A stretch of 64,000 nt of DNA from Xanthomonas campestris pv. phormiicola. Its GTDB lineage: Bacteria; Pseudomonadota; Gammaproteobacteria; Xanthomonadales; Xanthomonadaceae. The translations under genes were made by a program, and so were the position numbers. How positions within the stretch are numbered: the stretch's first letter is position 1; every line of letters starts with the position of its first letter. The stretch spans positions 1,315,001 through 1,379,000 of the forward strand of contig CP102593.1 of assembly GCA_025666215.1 (NCBI GenBank), read 5' to 3'. The notes under the pieces were generated by a model, which was not told the DNA's origin, did not search any database, and saw only the letters and a list, made by a program, of their open reading frames with translations. Below are positions 8,175-16,342 of the stretch, piece by piece.

Positions 8175-9553
8175 GGTGCCCTCTCGATGTCATCGTCAAC
8201 CGGGATCGGGGATTGGCGCAGCAGTGCTCTGGCCTTGGCGCGGTCACCGAACAGCAGCGACTGCCTGGCACGGGTCAGTGCGTAGTAAGCACGCACATGT
8301 GGATCGACCTCATACAGGGCCGGCGAACTGATCGCCGAGGCGAAGCCGGGGTCGGGGAACTGCCAGCGCGGGCCGTATGTTTCGGCCAGATACCGCTCGG
8401 GCGCGTCGGGGATGCGCCAGCGAATGCCACCGTAGTCCCGCTGGTCCAGTCCGAAGACTTTGAACCGCCACTGGGTGTCGCCCGGTCGGTCGGTCATGCC
8501 GCAGAAGATGTGGTCGCCAATCCTGTCGTGGACAAAGAGGTCGATCCCCACGCCCCGATGGATCAGGGCGATGTAGCGGGCTCCAGGTTGGTGATCGTGA
8601 CGCAGCAGCAGGGTCGGGTGCTCGCGTACGATGGCCACGACGTCCTGCTTATCGTCCGCTTGCCGCATCACACCGATGTCCACATCGCGGTCATGTGAGA
8701 GTGGTCCGCCGTCGCGGTGAAACCCCAGCAGCGTGCCGGCCACCAGAAAGGGCGCGAGGCCATGGGCTTCCAGTATCTGGATGACGTCACAGGCGGCCTC
8801 GATGGCAGCGTTGGGCTTGAACGGATTCGGAAGCGGCTCTCCCGGCATGGCCTTGGGATCTAGTGAGAACAGTGCCTCGCGCTGGTAGCAAAACGCATCC
8901 TTAAAGGTTCCACGGCGATAGGCGGCACGCGCCAAGCTGTTGTAAGCCGCAGACGCGTTGGGGAATCGGGAAATGCGACGTGAAATGAACGCAACTGCAT
9001 CGGCGTAGCGGTGGGCGTTGATCAATGCGTTGGCGCACTCGACGTGGAGCGAGGCCGGCACCTCCGGCTTGCAGCAAAGGCGTTCGAGTGCCTCGGCGGC
9101 GCAGCGGACGGCCTCCTGCCTTTCGAGTTCGTCCGAGGTGATGTCGGCGATCGATCCCCAGGATTGCCAGGCATCTTCGTCGCGGCTCACAGCTGTACGG
9201 AAGGCTGCAAGCGCAGATGCCCGCTCGCCAAGCGCATTCAGTGTCAAGCCACGACCATGATGCAGGGCCGCGTGGTCGGGCCTGTCGGCGAGAAGGTGGT
9301 CGTAAACGTGGAGTGCGGGCTCATGCTCGCCAGACCGCAACAGGGCGGCCGCCAGATTGAAGCGAGCTGTTGCGTGGCCCGGACGAAGGGCAGCGGCCCG
9401 TTCGAAATACAAGATGGCGGCATGGGATTCTCCGCCGCGCATCTGTTGCATGCCGAGGCGCATACACTCGCTCCAAGTCTCCATCCCCACGAGCAGCGTC
9501 GCGGCCATGGCCCCCGACTGTGAGGCAGGTATTGACGAGCGGGTCCCTTCCAT
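8153..9553 (-). CDS. TPR protein with C-terminal LicD-like nucleotidyltransferase domain; putative lasso tailoring enzyme
   Basis: A 466-aa protein. The N-terminal half (about 20-240) is built of tetratricopeptide-like helices (for example AAILYFERAAALRPGHATA). The C-terminal half resembles the LicD/fukutin nucleotidyltransferase fold: FLVAGTLLGFHRDGG (about 268-282) followed by the acidic motif LSHDRDVDIG (about 283-292). LicD-type enzymes transfer phospho-groups such as phosphocholine; the substrate here is unknown. As first gene of an operon with B and C, overlapping B by 22 bases, it is a candidate lasso-modifying enzyme, though no modification is demonstrated. The start is uncertain: ATG 9553 has no Shine-Dalgarno sequence and abuts a 25-bp inverted repeat; an in-frame ATG at 9508 is an alternative. 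Confidence 0.7.
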   Translation of the reverse strand: MEGTRSSIPASQSGAMAATLLVGMETWSECMRLGMQQMRGGESHAAILYFERAAALRPGHATARFNLAAALLRSGEHEPALHVYDHLLADRPDHAALHHGRGLTLNALGERASALAAFRTAVSRDEDAWQSWGSIADITSDELERQEAVRCAAEALERLCCKPEVPASLHVECANALINAHRYADAVAFISRRISRFPNASAAYNSLARAAYRRGTFKDAFCYQREALFSLDPKAMPGEPLPNPFKPNAAIEAACDVIQILEAHGLAPFLVAGTLLGFHRDGGPLSHDRDVDIGVMRQADDKQDVVAIVREHPTLLLRHDHQPGARYIALIHRGVGIDLFVHDRIGDHIFCGMTDRPGDTQWRFKVFGLDQRDYGGIRWRIPDAPERYLAETYGPRWQFPDPGFASAISSPALYEVDPHVRAYYALTRARQSLLFGDRAKARALLRQSPIPVDDDIERAPCLNAYI

Positions 9554-9556
9554 CTT

Positions 9557-9611
9557 TCAGACCTACAGTTGCACTGTCATGACCACCATGACAGTGCAAC
9601 TGTAGGTCTGA
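9557..9611. repeat. Perfect 25-bp inverted repeat in leader of the LicD-B-C operon
   Basis: The left arm 9557-9581 (starts TCAGACCTACAG) and right arm 9587-9611 are exact reverse complements, separated by ACCAC. On the minus-strand transcript this forms a 25-bp stem with a 5-base loop ending 3 bases before the annotated ATG at 9553. No U-tract follows, so it is not a standard intrinsic terminator. It could occlude ribosome entry or mark an insertion remnant. Confidence 0.9.
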
Positions 9612-9619
9612 TTTCGGCC

Positions 9620-9656
9620 TATAAGAAGCTTATAGCGGGAATATAAGCCAATTATA
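9620..9656 (-). promoter_or_regulatory. LicD-B-C operon promoter with second TATAAG-N3-CTTATA dyad
   Basis: TATAAG (9620-9625) and CTTATA (9629-9634) repeat the dyad seen at 2923-2937, with the same AAG spacer. A second conserved block, TATAAGCCAA (9642-9651), overlaps a perfect minus-strand TATAAT -10 box (complement of 9651-9656). The dyad would lie just downstream of the start of transcription, a repressor-like position. The distance between the two TATAAG units is 22 bp here and 11 bp at the precursor promoter, i.e. two turns and one turn. Confidence 0.6.
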
Positions 9657-9718
9657 TCGTTCGGATCTGGGGTGGGCGGTTCAGGATAGGGTCGCAGCGA
9701 TATGCTTCGCGCAACGTT

Positions 9719-10342
9719 TCAGTCGCTCGGGCGGAGATGGTTTAACCGCTCTACCAGATCAGGAACGAGCTCGATTCGGCGGCTGTTATAGGAGTGCAAT
9801 GCATCCTTGAATAAGTGAACGTCGCCGAGTTGCCAATGCCTTAGCAGGTTCTCGTATTCGGTAGCCCAGTCGTCTGACACTTGGTCTTTTACCAATGCAA
9901 CAGGAACGGTGCGGTCGAGCGTGTTGTGAATTGCGACGCCTAATTCCTGATTGCCGGATTTGTCAGCCAAGGTGCGAAACAAGACTTCGATAGTGGCTAG
10001 CGATGGATCGGAGTTATTTATGTTGGCGGCTTCGGCTGCTTTTAGCGCGGGCTTGAAGGACTGATCCAGTGATTCCAACACAAGATGGTATTGCCATTTA
10101 TAAAGATCACGCAGGCCGACCTCGCTGATGCGGACTGCATAGAAGCCCTCATGATCTCTTGCCTCAATCAGGCGTTCACCAGCAAGTCGATAGAGGGCTT
10201 CCCTGACCGGTATGATGCTGCTCGAAAAACGTCTGGAAACCATGGCCGCAGAAATCGGGTGGCCAGACGGGAAGGCACCAGACTTGATGTCTGCTTTCAT
10301 TGCCTCATAAATTCGAGCAGTTAGGGAAAACCTCTCCGCCAT
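9719..10342 (-). CDS. GntR-family transcriptional regulator
   Basis: A 207-aa regulator with an N-terminal winged helix-turn-helix (IYEAMKADIKSGAFPSGHPI, then VREALYRLAGERLIEA) and a helical C-terminal domain of the FCD/FadR type (about 80-200). The start at 10342 is preferred because GAGG lies 8 bases upstream; an ATG at 10384 with a weaker site would extend it by 14 residues. It lies upstream of the LicD-B-C promoter in the same orientation. GntR regulators occur in some proteobacterial lasso loci, and the two dyads at 2923 and 9620 are the likely operators. Ligand unknown; the lasso peptide or its linear product is a possibility. Confidence 0.85.
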   Translation of the reverse strand: MAERFSLTARIYEAMKADIKSGAFPSGHPISAAMVSRRFSSSIIPVREALYRLAGERLIEARDHEGFYAVRISEVGLRDLYKWQYHLVLESLDQSFKPALKAAEAANINNSDPSLATIEVLFRTLADKSGNQELGVAIHNTLDRTVPVALVKDQVSDDWATEYENLLRHWQLGDVHLFKDALHSYNSRRIELVPDLVERLNHLRPSD

Positions 10343-10384
10343 GAATTGGACCTCGCTAATTTGAAGGCGAGCTATTTGGTTCAT

Positions 10385-10715
10385 AGAGAGCTCGCCGTTC
10401 TGCTTCCTTCTATCTATCAAAGCGCCTATCAGGGCGTGTTAATTGTCTGGGTCGTAATCTATTTGCGAGTATTGAGCTTTTCGTTATCAAGATCAATTAG
10501 CATTCTTGAACTAGGACTTCATATTTCTCGCTGGCCGCTGGCCGCAAGGCGTGGGCCACGGCAAAAGATGGTCCCTCGCTTCAGCTATTCGCGGTTCCTC
10601 AAAGTCGAGCCAGCGTCGGCCGCTGCTGATGGGAAGGCCCTGCCTGGAACCCAATTGTCTACTTCCGCTGACTCCGGCTGTTGTAAGGTGACGCCGCCGC
10701 CCCACGGATGGTCTT
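10385..10715. other. Intergenic region between GntR and MASE1 genes
   Basis: About 330 bases between divergent genes. It must hold promoters for both but shows no copy of the TATAAG-N3-CTTATA dyad, no convincing gene and no hairpin longer than a few base pairs. Its AT-rich left part (10420-10530) is the more promoter-like section. Confidence 0.5.
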
Positions 10716-12266
10716 ATGGCCGATTCTTTGAAAACTATTGTGCAAGGAACGTTACTGGCCATCGGCTACTGCTTGGCATTCCAGGCCGCGTGGCATTGCT
10801 CTTTCGATCAATGGTATTTACCTGCCGGCCTGCGCCTCGCGGTTCTCCTATTCGCCCCATATCGCCTTCTTCCATATTTCCTGCTGGGCGACGCCGCGGC
10901 ATTGTTGATGTTGCGTGTGCCAGCGATCACGAGCATGGGCGTGAATCCGACGTGGGCCTACTGCAGCTCCTGGATCCTGATGCCGGCCATCTCCGCCGTG
11001 CCACTTGCGATCCGTGCAAGGTTGCGGGATCTTCAAAAGCGTGAAGCAGTGCTCGTCCCCATGCTGCTCCTTGCCGCCGTATGGGGCGCTCTGTGTTCTG
11101 TCGGCATCAATATCATGCTGGATGGACCGAAATCGACGATGAGCTGGGAGAAGCTGGCGCGGTTCATCGTCGGCGACTACCTCGGAATGATGATGGTTAT
11201 TTTGCCAACGCTGCTATGGCTGCGCCGCAACGATGATGAGGTGCCCGGCCGGATCCTCCCACATGTGGGGTGGGCGGTCGCGACGATCGCGACGGTCTCG
11301 GGCTTGGTTGTTTTTGTGCCAGACGACACGATCCGTCTTGTCCTAATGGCACTAATGATCGCCCCTGCGATCATGCTAACCCGCTTGCACGGCTGGCGTG
11401 GCGCAACGTTAGGTGTTGTGCTTGCCAACGTCGCGATTGCTCTTTCGCTGCCTCGAACTGGTGTATTGGGCACCTACGACGAGGCAGGATTTCTGGTGCA
11501 GGTTTTGCTCGCAATAGCTGCTACAGGACTGTTCGTCCTGGGCTCGCGGATCTCAAGTGCAGTAGATGAAACACGGGCAAAGATTCGGGGGCAAGAGCAA
11601 GCGGTGCGTTCAGCGCGGCAGAGCTATCTGTGGTCGGAGCGGTGTCTTCGAGACCGTGTGGTCCAGTACGTTGATGTCCAGGTACAGGTAAACAAGCTTC
11701 GCCGCGACATCGAGACGTATCTGAAATCTCGTGGACAACATGACGCAGCGATGCAGATGGTACGCACGGGGTTTATCCAAGCCCAACTGCTCAATGACTA
11801 CGTTACCGCGTTGTATCCATTGCAAATTGAAACGCATGGGCTGTTCCACGTGTTGCGCTCTTCGTCGTTCGCGAATGTGTGCAACACCGAGATCGAGGCA
11901 CGCGTTTTGCGAGGGCAACCGCGAGACTTGTCGATCGGACTTCAGTTGGCGGCTTATCGCGGCGTCCTGCAGGTGATCGAACAGCTTCCGCGCTCTGACC
12001 GGCATGTGATCAAGGCCCGTGTTTGGAAAGCGGGTGGCGCTCAAGGCATCGCGGTATCCGTGAGAGTGGATGGCCGGAGAGTCATTGGCGTGAGGCAGAC
12101 GGAACTAGATGGTGATGGCGAGATGGTGAGCCGTTTCCAGGCCTATGGCGGCACCTACAAGCGCCGCCATAGGCTGGCTATCAGCTTCCTCGTTTCGGAG
12201 GCGAAAGGAACGAGATCAGTCTTTCGTTACGATGATCCAGGCACGGCTGTTGGAAGTTTCCTGTAG
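10716..12266 (+). CDS. MASE1-domain integral membrane sensor-like protein
   Basis: A 516-aa protein. Residues about 1-285 form some eight hydrophobic segments with the look of a MASE1 sensory domain (early WYLPAGLRLAVLLFAPYRLL, then WILMPAISAVPLAIR). Residues about 290-390 form a coiled-coil-like linker. The C-terminal ~130 residues are soluble; a degenerate histidine-kinase ATPase fold is possible, but no H-box phospho-site or N/G boxes are recognisable, so kinase activity is doubtful. MASE1 proteins feed kinases or cyclic-di-GMP enzymes; no output domain is evident here. It faces away from the lasso genes and its last 51 bases overlap the convergent small secreted-protein gene. Confidence 0.65.
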   Translation: MADSLKTIVQGTLLAIGYCLAFQAAWHCSFDQWYLPAGLRLAVLLFAPYRLLPYFLLGDAAALLMLRVPAITSMGVNPTWAYCSSWILMPAISAVPLAIRARLRDLQKREAVLVPMLLLAAVWGALCSVGINIMLDGPKSTMSWEKLARFIVGDYLGMMMVILPTLLWLRRNDDEVPGRILPHVGWAVATIATVSGLVVFVPDDTIRLVLMALMIAPAIMLTRLHGWRGATLGVVLANVAIALSLPRTGVLGTYDEAGFLVQVLLAIAATGLFVLGSRISSAVDETRAKIRGQEQAVRSARQSYLWSERCLRDRVVQYVDVQVQVNKLRRDIETYLKSRGQHDAAMQMVRTGFIQAQLLNDYVTALYPLQIETHGLFHVLRSSSFANVCNTEIEARVLRGQPRDLSIGLQLAAYRGVLQVIEQLPRSDRHVIKARVWKAGGAQGIAVSVRVDGRRVIGVRQTELDGDGEMVSRFQAYGGTYKRRHRLAISFLVSEAKGTRSVFRYDDPGTAVGSFL

Positions 12267-12638
12267 ATACACCGAGATTTTTTCTGCTTCATAGACCTTT
12301 TCGCCTTGCACGCTACCGGTGGAGCGCAGGATAGAGACGCGATCTGCGTCGCTACCAATCGGCATCACCCACGCGGTGCTATCAATGCGTCCGACGGCAC
12401 CACGTACGCCGCCGGTGGCGTCATTAATTTGCAGGTACGTCACCCCATCGCGCATGAACTCATAGATGCGCACGTCTGCGACCGTCGACAGGTTGGCCGC
12501 TTTCGGTGCGCTTTCGCCCAGTCCCGTGCTTGCGACAGGGCCATGCCCGATGTCTGGGCAGCAGGCTGATGCATTGTGGGCAATAGTCAATCCTACGATT
12601 CCGGCGATGACCGTAGATACGATACGGATCTGCGACAT
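12216..12638 (-). CDS. Small secreted protein, paralogue of the one at 44744
   Basis: A 140-aa predicted exported protein of unknown function. The ATG at 12638 is chosen for AAGGA 7 bases upstream. A signal peptide (about 1-26, ending NASA-C) precedes a short linker and a globular part carrying VRIYEFMRDGVTYLQIND and, further on, VMPIGSDADRVSIL. The 103-aa protein at 44744-45055 shares the pattern V-x-Y-x-F-x2-DG-x3-QIN and PIGS-x-A, so the two are paralogues. One lies inside the transfer region, suggesting this gene also belongs to the ICE. Two cysteines follow the signal peptide; CCP is not a clear lipobox. Confidence 0.7.
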   Translation of the reverse strand: MSQIRIVSTVIAGIVGLTIAHNASACCPDIGHGPVASTGLGESAPKAANLSTVADVRIYEFMRDGVTYLQINDATGGVRGAVGRIDSTAWVMPIGSDADRVSILRSTGSVQGEKVYEAEKISVYLQETSNSRAWIIVTKD

Positions 12639-12766
12639 GGCTGTGTCCTTTCCCATAGAGGGATATCCGCCTGCGATTCAGGCGATCCCTACGGTACGCG
12701 AAGCAGCCGTCGTATCGGTTGACAAATAGGAGCGATCGATCCGCGCTCTAATCGATATTCCTGAAT

Positions 12767-14599
12767 CTAGTCCGTTGCCTTGAGACGCAAATATGGATTG
12801 TTCGCAGGCGTCTCCGCAAAAATGCGCGCAGGGTCGGCTAGGAGATATCCGTGCAGCCGGCGCGATTTTCGTGGCCCGGTCACGTCGCACGTCCAGATGT
12901 TCAGGCCATTGTCCTGCTTGCGGTGGATCTGCAGTTTTTCAAACCGCTTCTGCACCCATTGCCAATCCGCCACCTCATCCTTCTTGGCAAGACCGGCCAC
13001 CTGGGGATGCTCCTGGGCATAGCGCTGGAATACACCTGGGCTAACGAGGTATGCGGTGTCGGCCACGCTGTGCACCAATGCTTTCGCATCGTTGATGACC
13101 AACTTGCGGGCTTCGATGTGGCTGCGTAGCCATGTAACGAAGTGTTCGCCAGAGGGTGAGGCTGGTCCACCGCCTTTCGCTTCCGCCGGCTGCTGCGTCG
13201 GTAGACCAGCAGCCGGCGGACCCAGGTCGTCGGCGTCGGGGAGCATGGGCGGGATGTTCGCGATCGACTGCGGTGCTGGCTCGCTGTCCGGTGCACCGAA
13301 CAGCTCCAGCAGAGCGTCTATGCCATCGGTACCAGGTGCGGCAGGTGCTGGAACGGAAGCCGTGCCAGAGGACGAGGGCGCGCTGCCAACCGGTGGCGAT
13401 GCGGAGCCGGCAGCTGGCGGCGCAGAGGAAGCCTGCCCCGACGCGGGTTCCTCCTGCACGACTTCGACGGTTCCGGCGAATGGTGCCGGGCGTTCACTTC
13501 TTTCCCAGATGAGCGAGGGGGAGAGCCGCAACAGCGTGAACGTGTGTGTCCAGCCGCTGTCGCTCGCTACGACCGCTCTCCAAATGGCCTTGTCGTCCGG
13601 TGTGGCCTGCAACATGCCGTGGTCTTGCAGCACGTTGAAGACGGCCGTGTTATTGGCAGGGATACCATCAATGCCCTGCGACAACAGGTGTGCTCGCAGC
13701 TTGTCTGAAACCGTTTTGCTGACCAGCCACAATGCGTCTTGCGTCAGCCATCCATCCGATGCTTGCGGCTGGTTCAGTTTCAGCTCCTCTTTGAGTAGGT
13801 AGCGCAGACCTTCCAGCAGCTTGCGCTGCAACGCGTGCTTCGGTGCAGCCAGGGCCTTGGCAGGGTCGCCGCCGAGTTCCTGGGCAACAGAGGCCCGGTC
13901 CGCCTGCGTCACCAGTTCGCCCAACACTCCGGCGCGTTCGTACTGGCCAGCGAGGACATAGAGCAGCGCCGACCAGAGTGGAGGGTAGCCACTGAGCCAG
14001 TCGAGGATCTGACGGTCGAGCACGCGGTTGTACAGGAGCCCGGTGGCCGCGCCGTGCAGACGATATTCCCGATCGCTGCGGTAACGGAAGCGGTATGGCT
14101 GCTGCAGCGGCCCGTGCCAGGGATGCCAGACGTTGCCGTCGCCACAGTCAACCTCCAGATCGACGGCAATTTTCCCAATGTCGTGCAGGAGCGCTGCGTA
14201 GGCGGTCGCCGCCGTCCAGGCCTCGGCTTGTGCAGCCTGATCTTCTGGGGTGGTCCCTGCCGGGAGCAGATGAGACTGCCGCAGCTTGAGTGCATAGGCG
14301 ACGATTTCCAGCCCATGGTCGAGCATGCCCCCAGCATAAGCGTGATGGTGCGATTCTGACGCGGGGAACTGCTGGACCAGCTCTGCGTAGCGATGCAACG
14401 GTGCGAGGTAAAGCTTTGCAAACTGCGCGCGCGGAAGCGACGTACGTTGCCAGATATGCTCGAGCAAGCGCTGACGGCGAGGAGTTGCCAGCAGGGTGGT
14501 GGCGGACGCCGGCTGCAGCAACCCTTTTTCTTTTTCCATCCGGGCGGGTGCAGGCGGTGGAGGTGGGGCAGGGGTCTTTCGTTGAAACAAAGAGAACAT
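12767..14599 (-). CDS. traI: MobH-family conjugative relaxase (TraI, PFGI-1 class)
   Basis: The relaxase that nicks oriT and pilots the ICE strand into the recipient. The 610-aa protein matches the TraI_2/MobH type: N-terminal domain (about 25-330) with LYLAPLHRYAELVQQFPAS, the histidine-rich ESHHHAYAGGMLDHGLEI (about 80-100) and the HD-type motif LLHDIGKIAVD (about 138). A Pro/Ala/Ser-rich linker (about 385-480) joins a winged-helix TraI_2_C domain (about 485-605). HD-type metal chemistry, not a tyrosine, characterises this class. The transfer block continues from here to higher coordinates. oriT is not identified. Confidence 0.92.
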   Translation of the reverse strand: MFSLFQRKTPAPPPPPAPARMEKEKGLLQPASATTLLATPRRQRLLEHIWQRTSLPRAQFAKLYLAPLHRYAELVQQFPASESHHHAYAGGMLDHGLEIVAYALKLRQSHLLPAGTTPEDQAAQAEAWTAATAYAALLHDIGKIAVDLEVDCGDGNVWHPWHGPLQQPYRFRYRSDREYRLHGAATGLLYNRVLDRQILDWLSGYPPLWSALLYVLAGQYERAGVLGELVTQADRASVAQELGGDPAKALAAPKHALQRKLLEGLRYLLKEELKLNQPQASDGWLTQDALWLVSKTVSDKLRAHLLSQGIDGIPANNTAVFNVLQDHGMLQATPDDKAIWRAVVASDSGWTHTFTLLRLSPSLIWERSERPAPFAGTVEVVQEEPASGQASSAPPAAGSASPPVGSAPSSSGTASVPAPAAPGTDGIDALLELFGAPDSEPAPQSIANIPPMLPDADDLGPPAAGLPTQQPAEAKGGGPASPSGEHFVTWLRSHIEARKLVINDAKALVHSVADTAYLVSPGVFQRYAQEHPQVAGLAKKDEVADWQWVQKRFEKLQIHRKQDNGLNIWTCDVTGPRKSRRLHGYLLADPARIFAETPANNPYLRLKATD

Positions 14600-14806
14600 G
14601 GTGGCACCTGCTGGAACCGGCGACGACGCAGATCGCCCCTCTTGTTCTTCGACACAGGTATAGCGCCGACGACACCGCTGGGACGACCAACAATGCGGGG
14701 AGTTCGATGTCCGGTTGAATGTTTGCGGGGTGCAATTCTGTCAGCGCCTAGCCGTGGCGAGCAGCTTCTTCGCGAGCATGCATCGTCGATTGCTAATAGA
14801 CGACGG

Positions 14807-15208
14807 TTACCGCTCTTCGGTCAACACGCCAACAAAGGAAAGCAGACGGCTTCTGACGCGCGGTGGCAATTGCAAGAGATGTCCAATGAAGTCACGCCCT
14901 TCGTTGGTCGCAATGTAGGCGATCAACTTGCTGGATTTTGGAGCGATGTCGGAGAGCTCTCCTGAACCAGGCTCCGGTAGACCTTCGAAGAACGAAGCAA
15001 CAGGCACCCTCAGATGGCCAGCTATGTCATAGAGCATTGAGCCGCTAACGCGATTTTTGCCGCTCTCGTATTTTTGGACCTGCTGGAAGGTAACCCCAAT
15101 GCCCTCAGCGAGGCTGACTTGAGATACATCTGACTGAATTCTGCAAAGCCGAATCTGTTGCCCTATATGGCGATCAACCGGATGCACTCCGCCACCTTTT
15201 ACTCGCAT
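14807..15208 (-). CDS. XRE-family helix-turn-helix regulator
   Basis: A 133-aa Cro/C1-type repressor. The HTH (about 15-70) has the typical LAEGIGVTFQQVQKYESGKN and is followed by MLYDIAGHLRVPVASFFEGL. The C-terminal 50 residues are unassigned. An AGGAG 8 bases before ATG 15208 supports the start. It lies upstream of traI in the same orientation and may regulate the transfer block. Confidence 0.85.
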   Translation of the reverse strand: MRVKGGGVHPVDRHIGQQIRLCRIQSDVSQVSLAEGIGVTFQQVQKYESGKNRVSGSMLYDIAGHLRVPVASFFEGLPEPGSGELSDIAPKSSKLIAYIATNEGRDFIGHLLQLPPRVRSRLLSFVGVLTEER

Positions 15209-15708
15209 CGCATATGCTCCTGCAATCTTGTTTGCACTTCATCGCGTATCCCATCTCTAAAAGTCATTGCGACAAAATATGCGGTATTCGGTTCATCCGG
15301 CATCCGGAATTATGATGCAAAGTGTGTGGAAGTGCAAAAGCTTGATCCCTTGCCGCAGATCTGAGTAGCGCCTTTTCCTTTTCAAGATAGGCCCATTTCC
15401 CTTGGCTCCCTTCCATTCTCCCCTTGTTAAAAAGCCTTTTTCGGGTGCACCGTTTGGATCTGCCGAAGTTATCCTCTCAGATGATTGATCCATCACGATT
15501 TGGCGTGACCACTCGCGGGTGTCGTTTGCCACAGTAGCGTAGCTGTCTATCGGCTACACCAGTGAGGAATCGATAGCCGCGTATACCAGTACGGACTACG
15601 CCTATTCACATCTGGCGCTGCAGTTGCTGTATTAGCTTTATATCCGCCCAAGTTGCTGTGAAAGATCGGCCGGGATGTTCCGGCCGATCTGCTGAGAGGG
15701 ATTGAACT
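15209..15708. other. 500-bp regulatory interval without a gene, with leader hairpin at 15663-15690
   Basis: No supported coding region. It separates the divergent XRE gene (minus) and secreted-protein gene (plus). The notable structure is a perfect 11-bp stem, AGATCGGCCGG (15663-15673) with CCGGCCGATCT (15680-15690), ending 18 bases before the plus-strand start codon at 15709. This resembles the leader hairpins of other genes of this element. A 6-bp dyad CTATCG/CGATAG lies at 15547-15576. Confidence 0.7.
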
Positions 15709-16257
15709 ATGAAATGCGTAGGAATTGCACTGTGGCTCTGCGCCGGTCTGTCGGCTACGGCACAGGCGGCTGAAGGCAAGGCAGCGCGGCCGGCCAACCT
15801 GTCGGAGAACTACGTGGGTTCACCGAGCGAACAACTGGAGTTGGCCACCGGGCCGATCGTCCAGCAACTGCGAGAGCAATATGCGGGACGTCTTGCAGGT
15901 ATGTTTTTGGAACGGGACCAGCGCCAGATCGTGGTGCGGCTGACTGGCCCAGAGCGGGTCGCGGCCGAGACGCATCGAGTGGGTGGCGGCGATTTGCAGG
16001 TCGTGTTCGAGCCGAACGCCGAGCACACGTTTGCCGAACTCAACCAGGTCATGGCCAACAACGACGACAAGATCGCCGAGGCATTGCCGACCGCCCATGC
16101 GCGCTATGTGGACGAGCGAACTGGCGAGGACGTCATTGCGATTGCACCGGATCCCTCGCTGGAAGCGAAGCGGAAAGCCCTAACGGGCGCGCTGGGTGTC
16201 CCGGTGCGGATCGTCGTGGAAGAGCCGGTCGTGCTGCAGCCAGCGATGCGGAAATAA
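15709..16257 (+). CDS. Exported hypothetical protein, resembling a secreted-protease pro-region
   Basis: A 182-aa predicted exported protein with signal peptide (about 1-20, ending AQAAEG) and a good Shine-Dalgarno sequence (GAGAGGGA, 7 bases before ATG). The mature part is alpha/beta without transmembrane segments. The sequence RYVDERTGEDVIAIAPDP in its second half resembles the W/Y-V-D-x-R/E-T-x3-V stretch of pro-regions of alpha-lytic-type secreted proteases, but no protease domain follows. That similarity is weak and function is unknown. It is a plus-strand single gene between the XRE and H-NS-like genes. Confidence 0.65.
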   Translation: MKCVGIALWLCAGLSATAQAAEGKAARPANLSENYVGSPSEQLELATGPIVQQLREQYAGRLAGMFLERDQRQIVVRLTGPERVAAETHRVGGGDLQVVFEPNAEHTFAELNQVMANNDDKIAEALPTAHARYVDERTGEDVIAIAPDPSLEAKRKALTGALGVPVRIVVEEPVVLQPAMRK

Positions 16258-16342
16258 GGGACTGGCAGGCGGTTCGAAGAAGAGGTACTCGTAACCTCCG
16301 CCGCGGGGTCGCGCGGCGGACAAAGAGACGGACCTTACTGGT

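Noticed and set aside
10346..11044. Plus-strand frame of 232 codons overlapping the start of the MASE1 gene
   Set aside because: Out of frame with a clear multi-spanning membrane protein; composition is Arg/Pro/Ser-rich, as in GC-rich shadows.
15293..15532. Minus-strand frame of 79 codons upstream of the XRE gene
   Set aside because: No ribosome site, no family resemblance and poor codon pattern; treated as part of the 500-bp regulatory interval.
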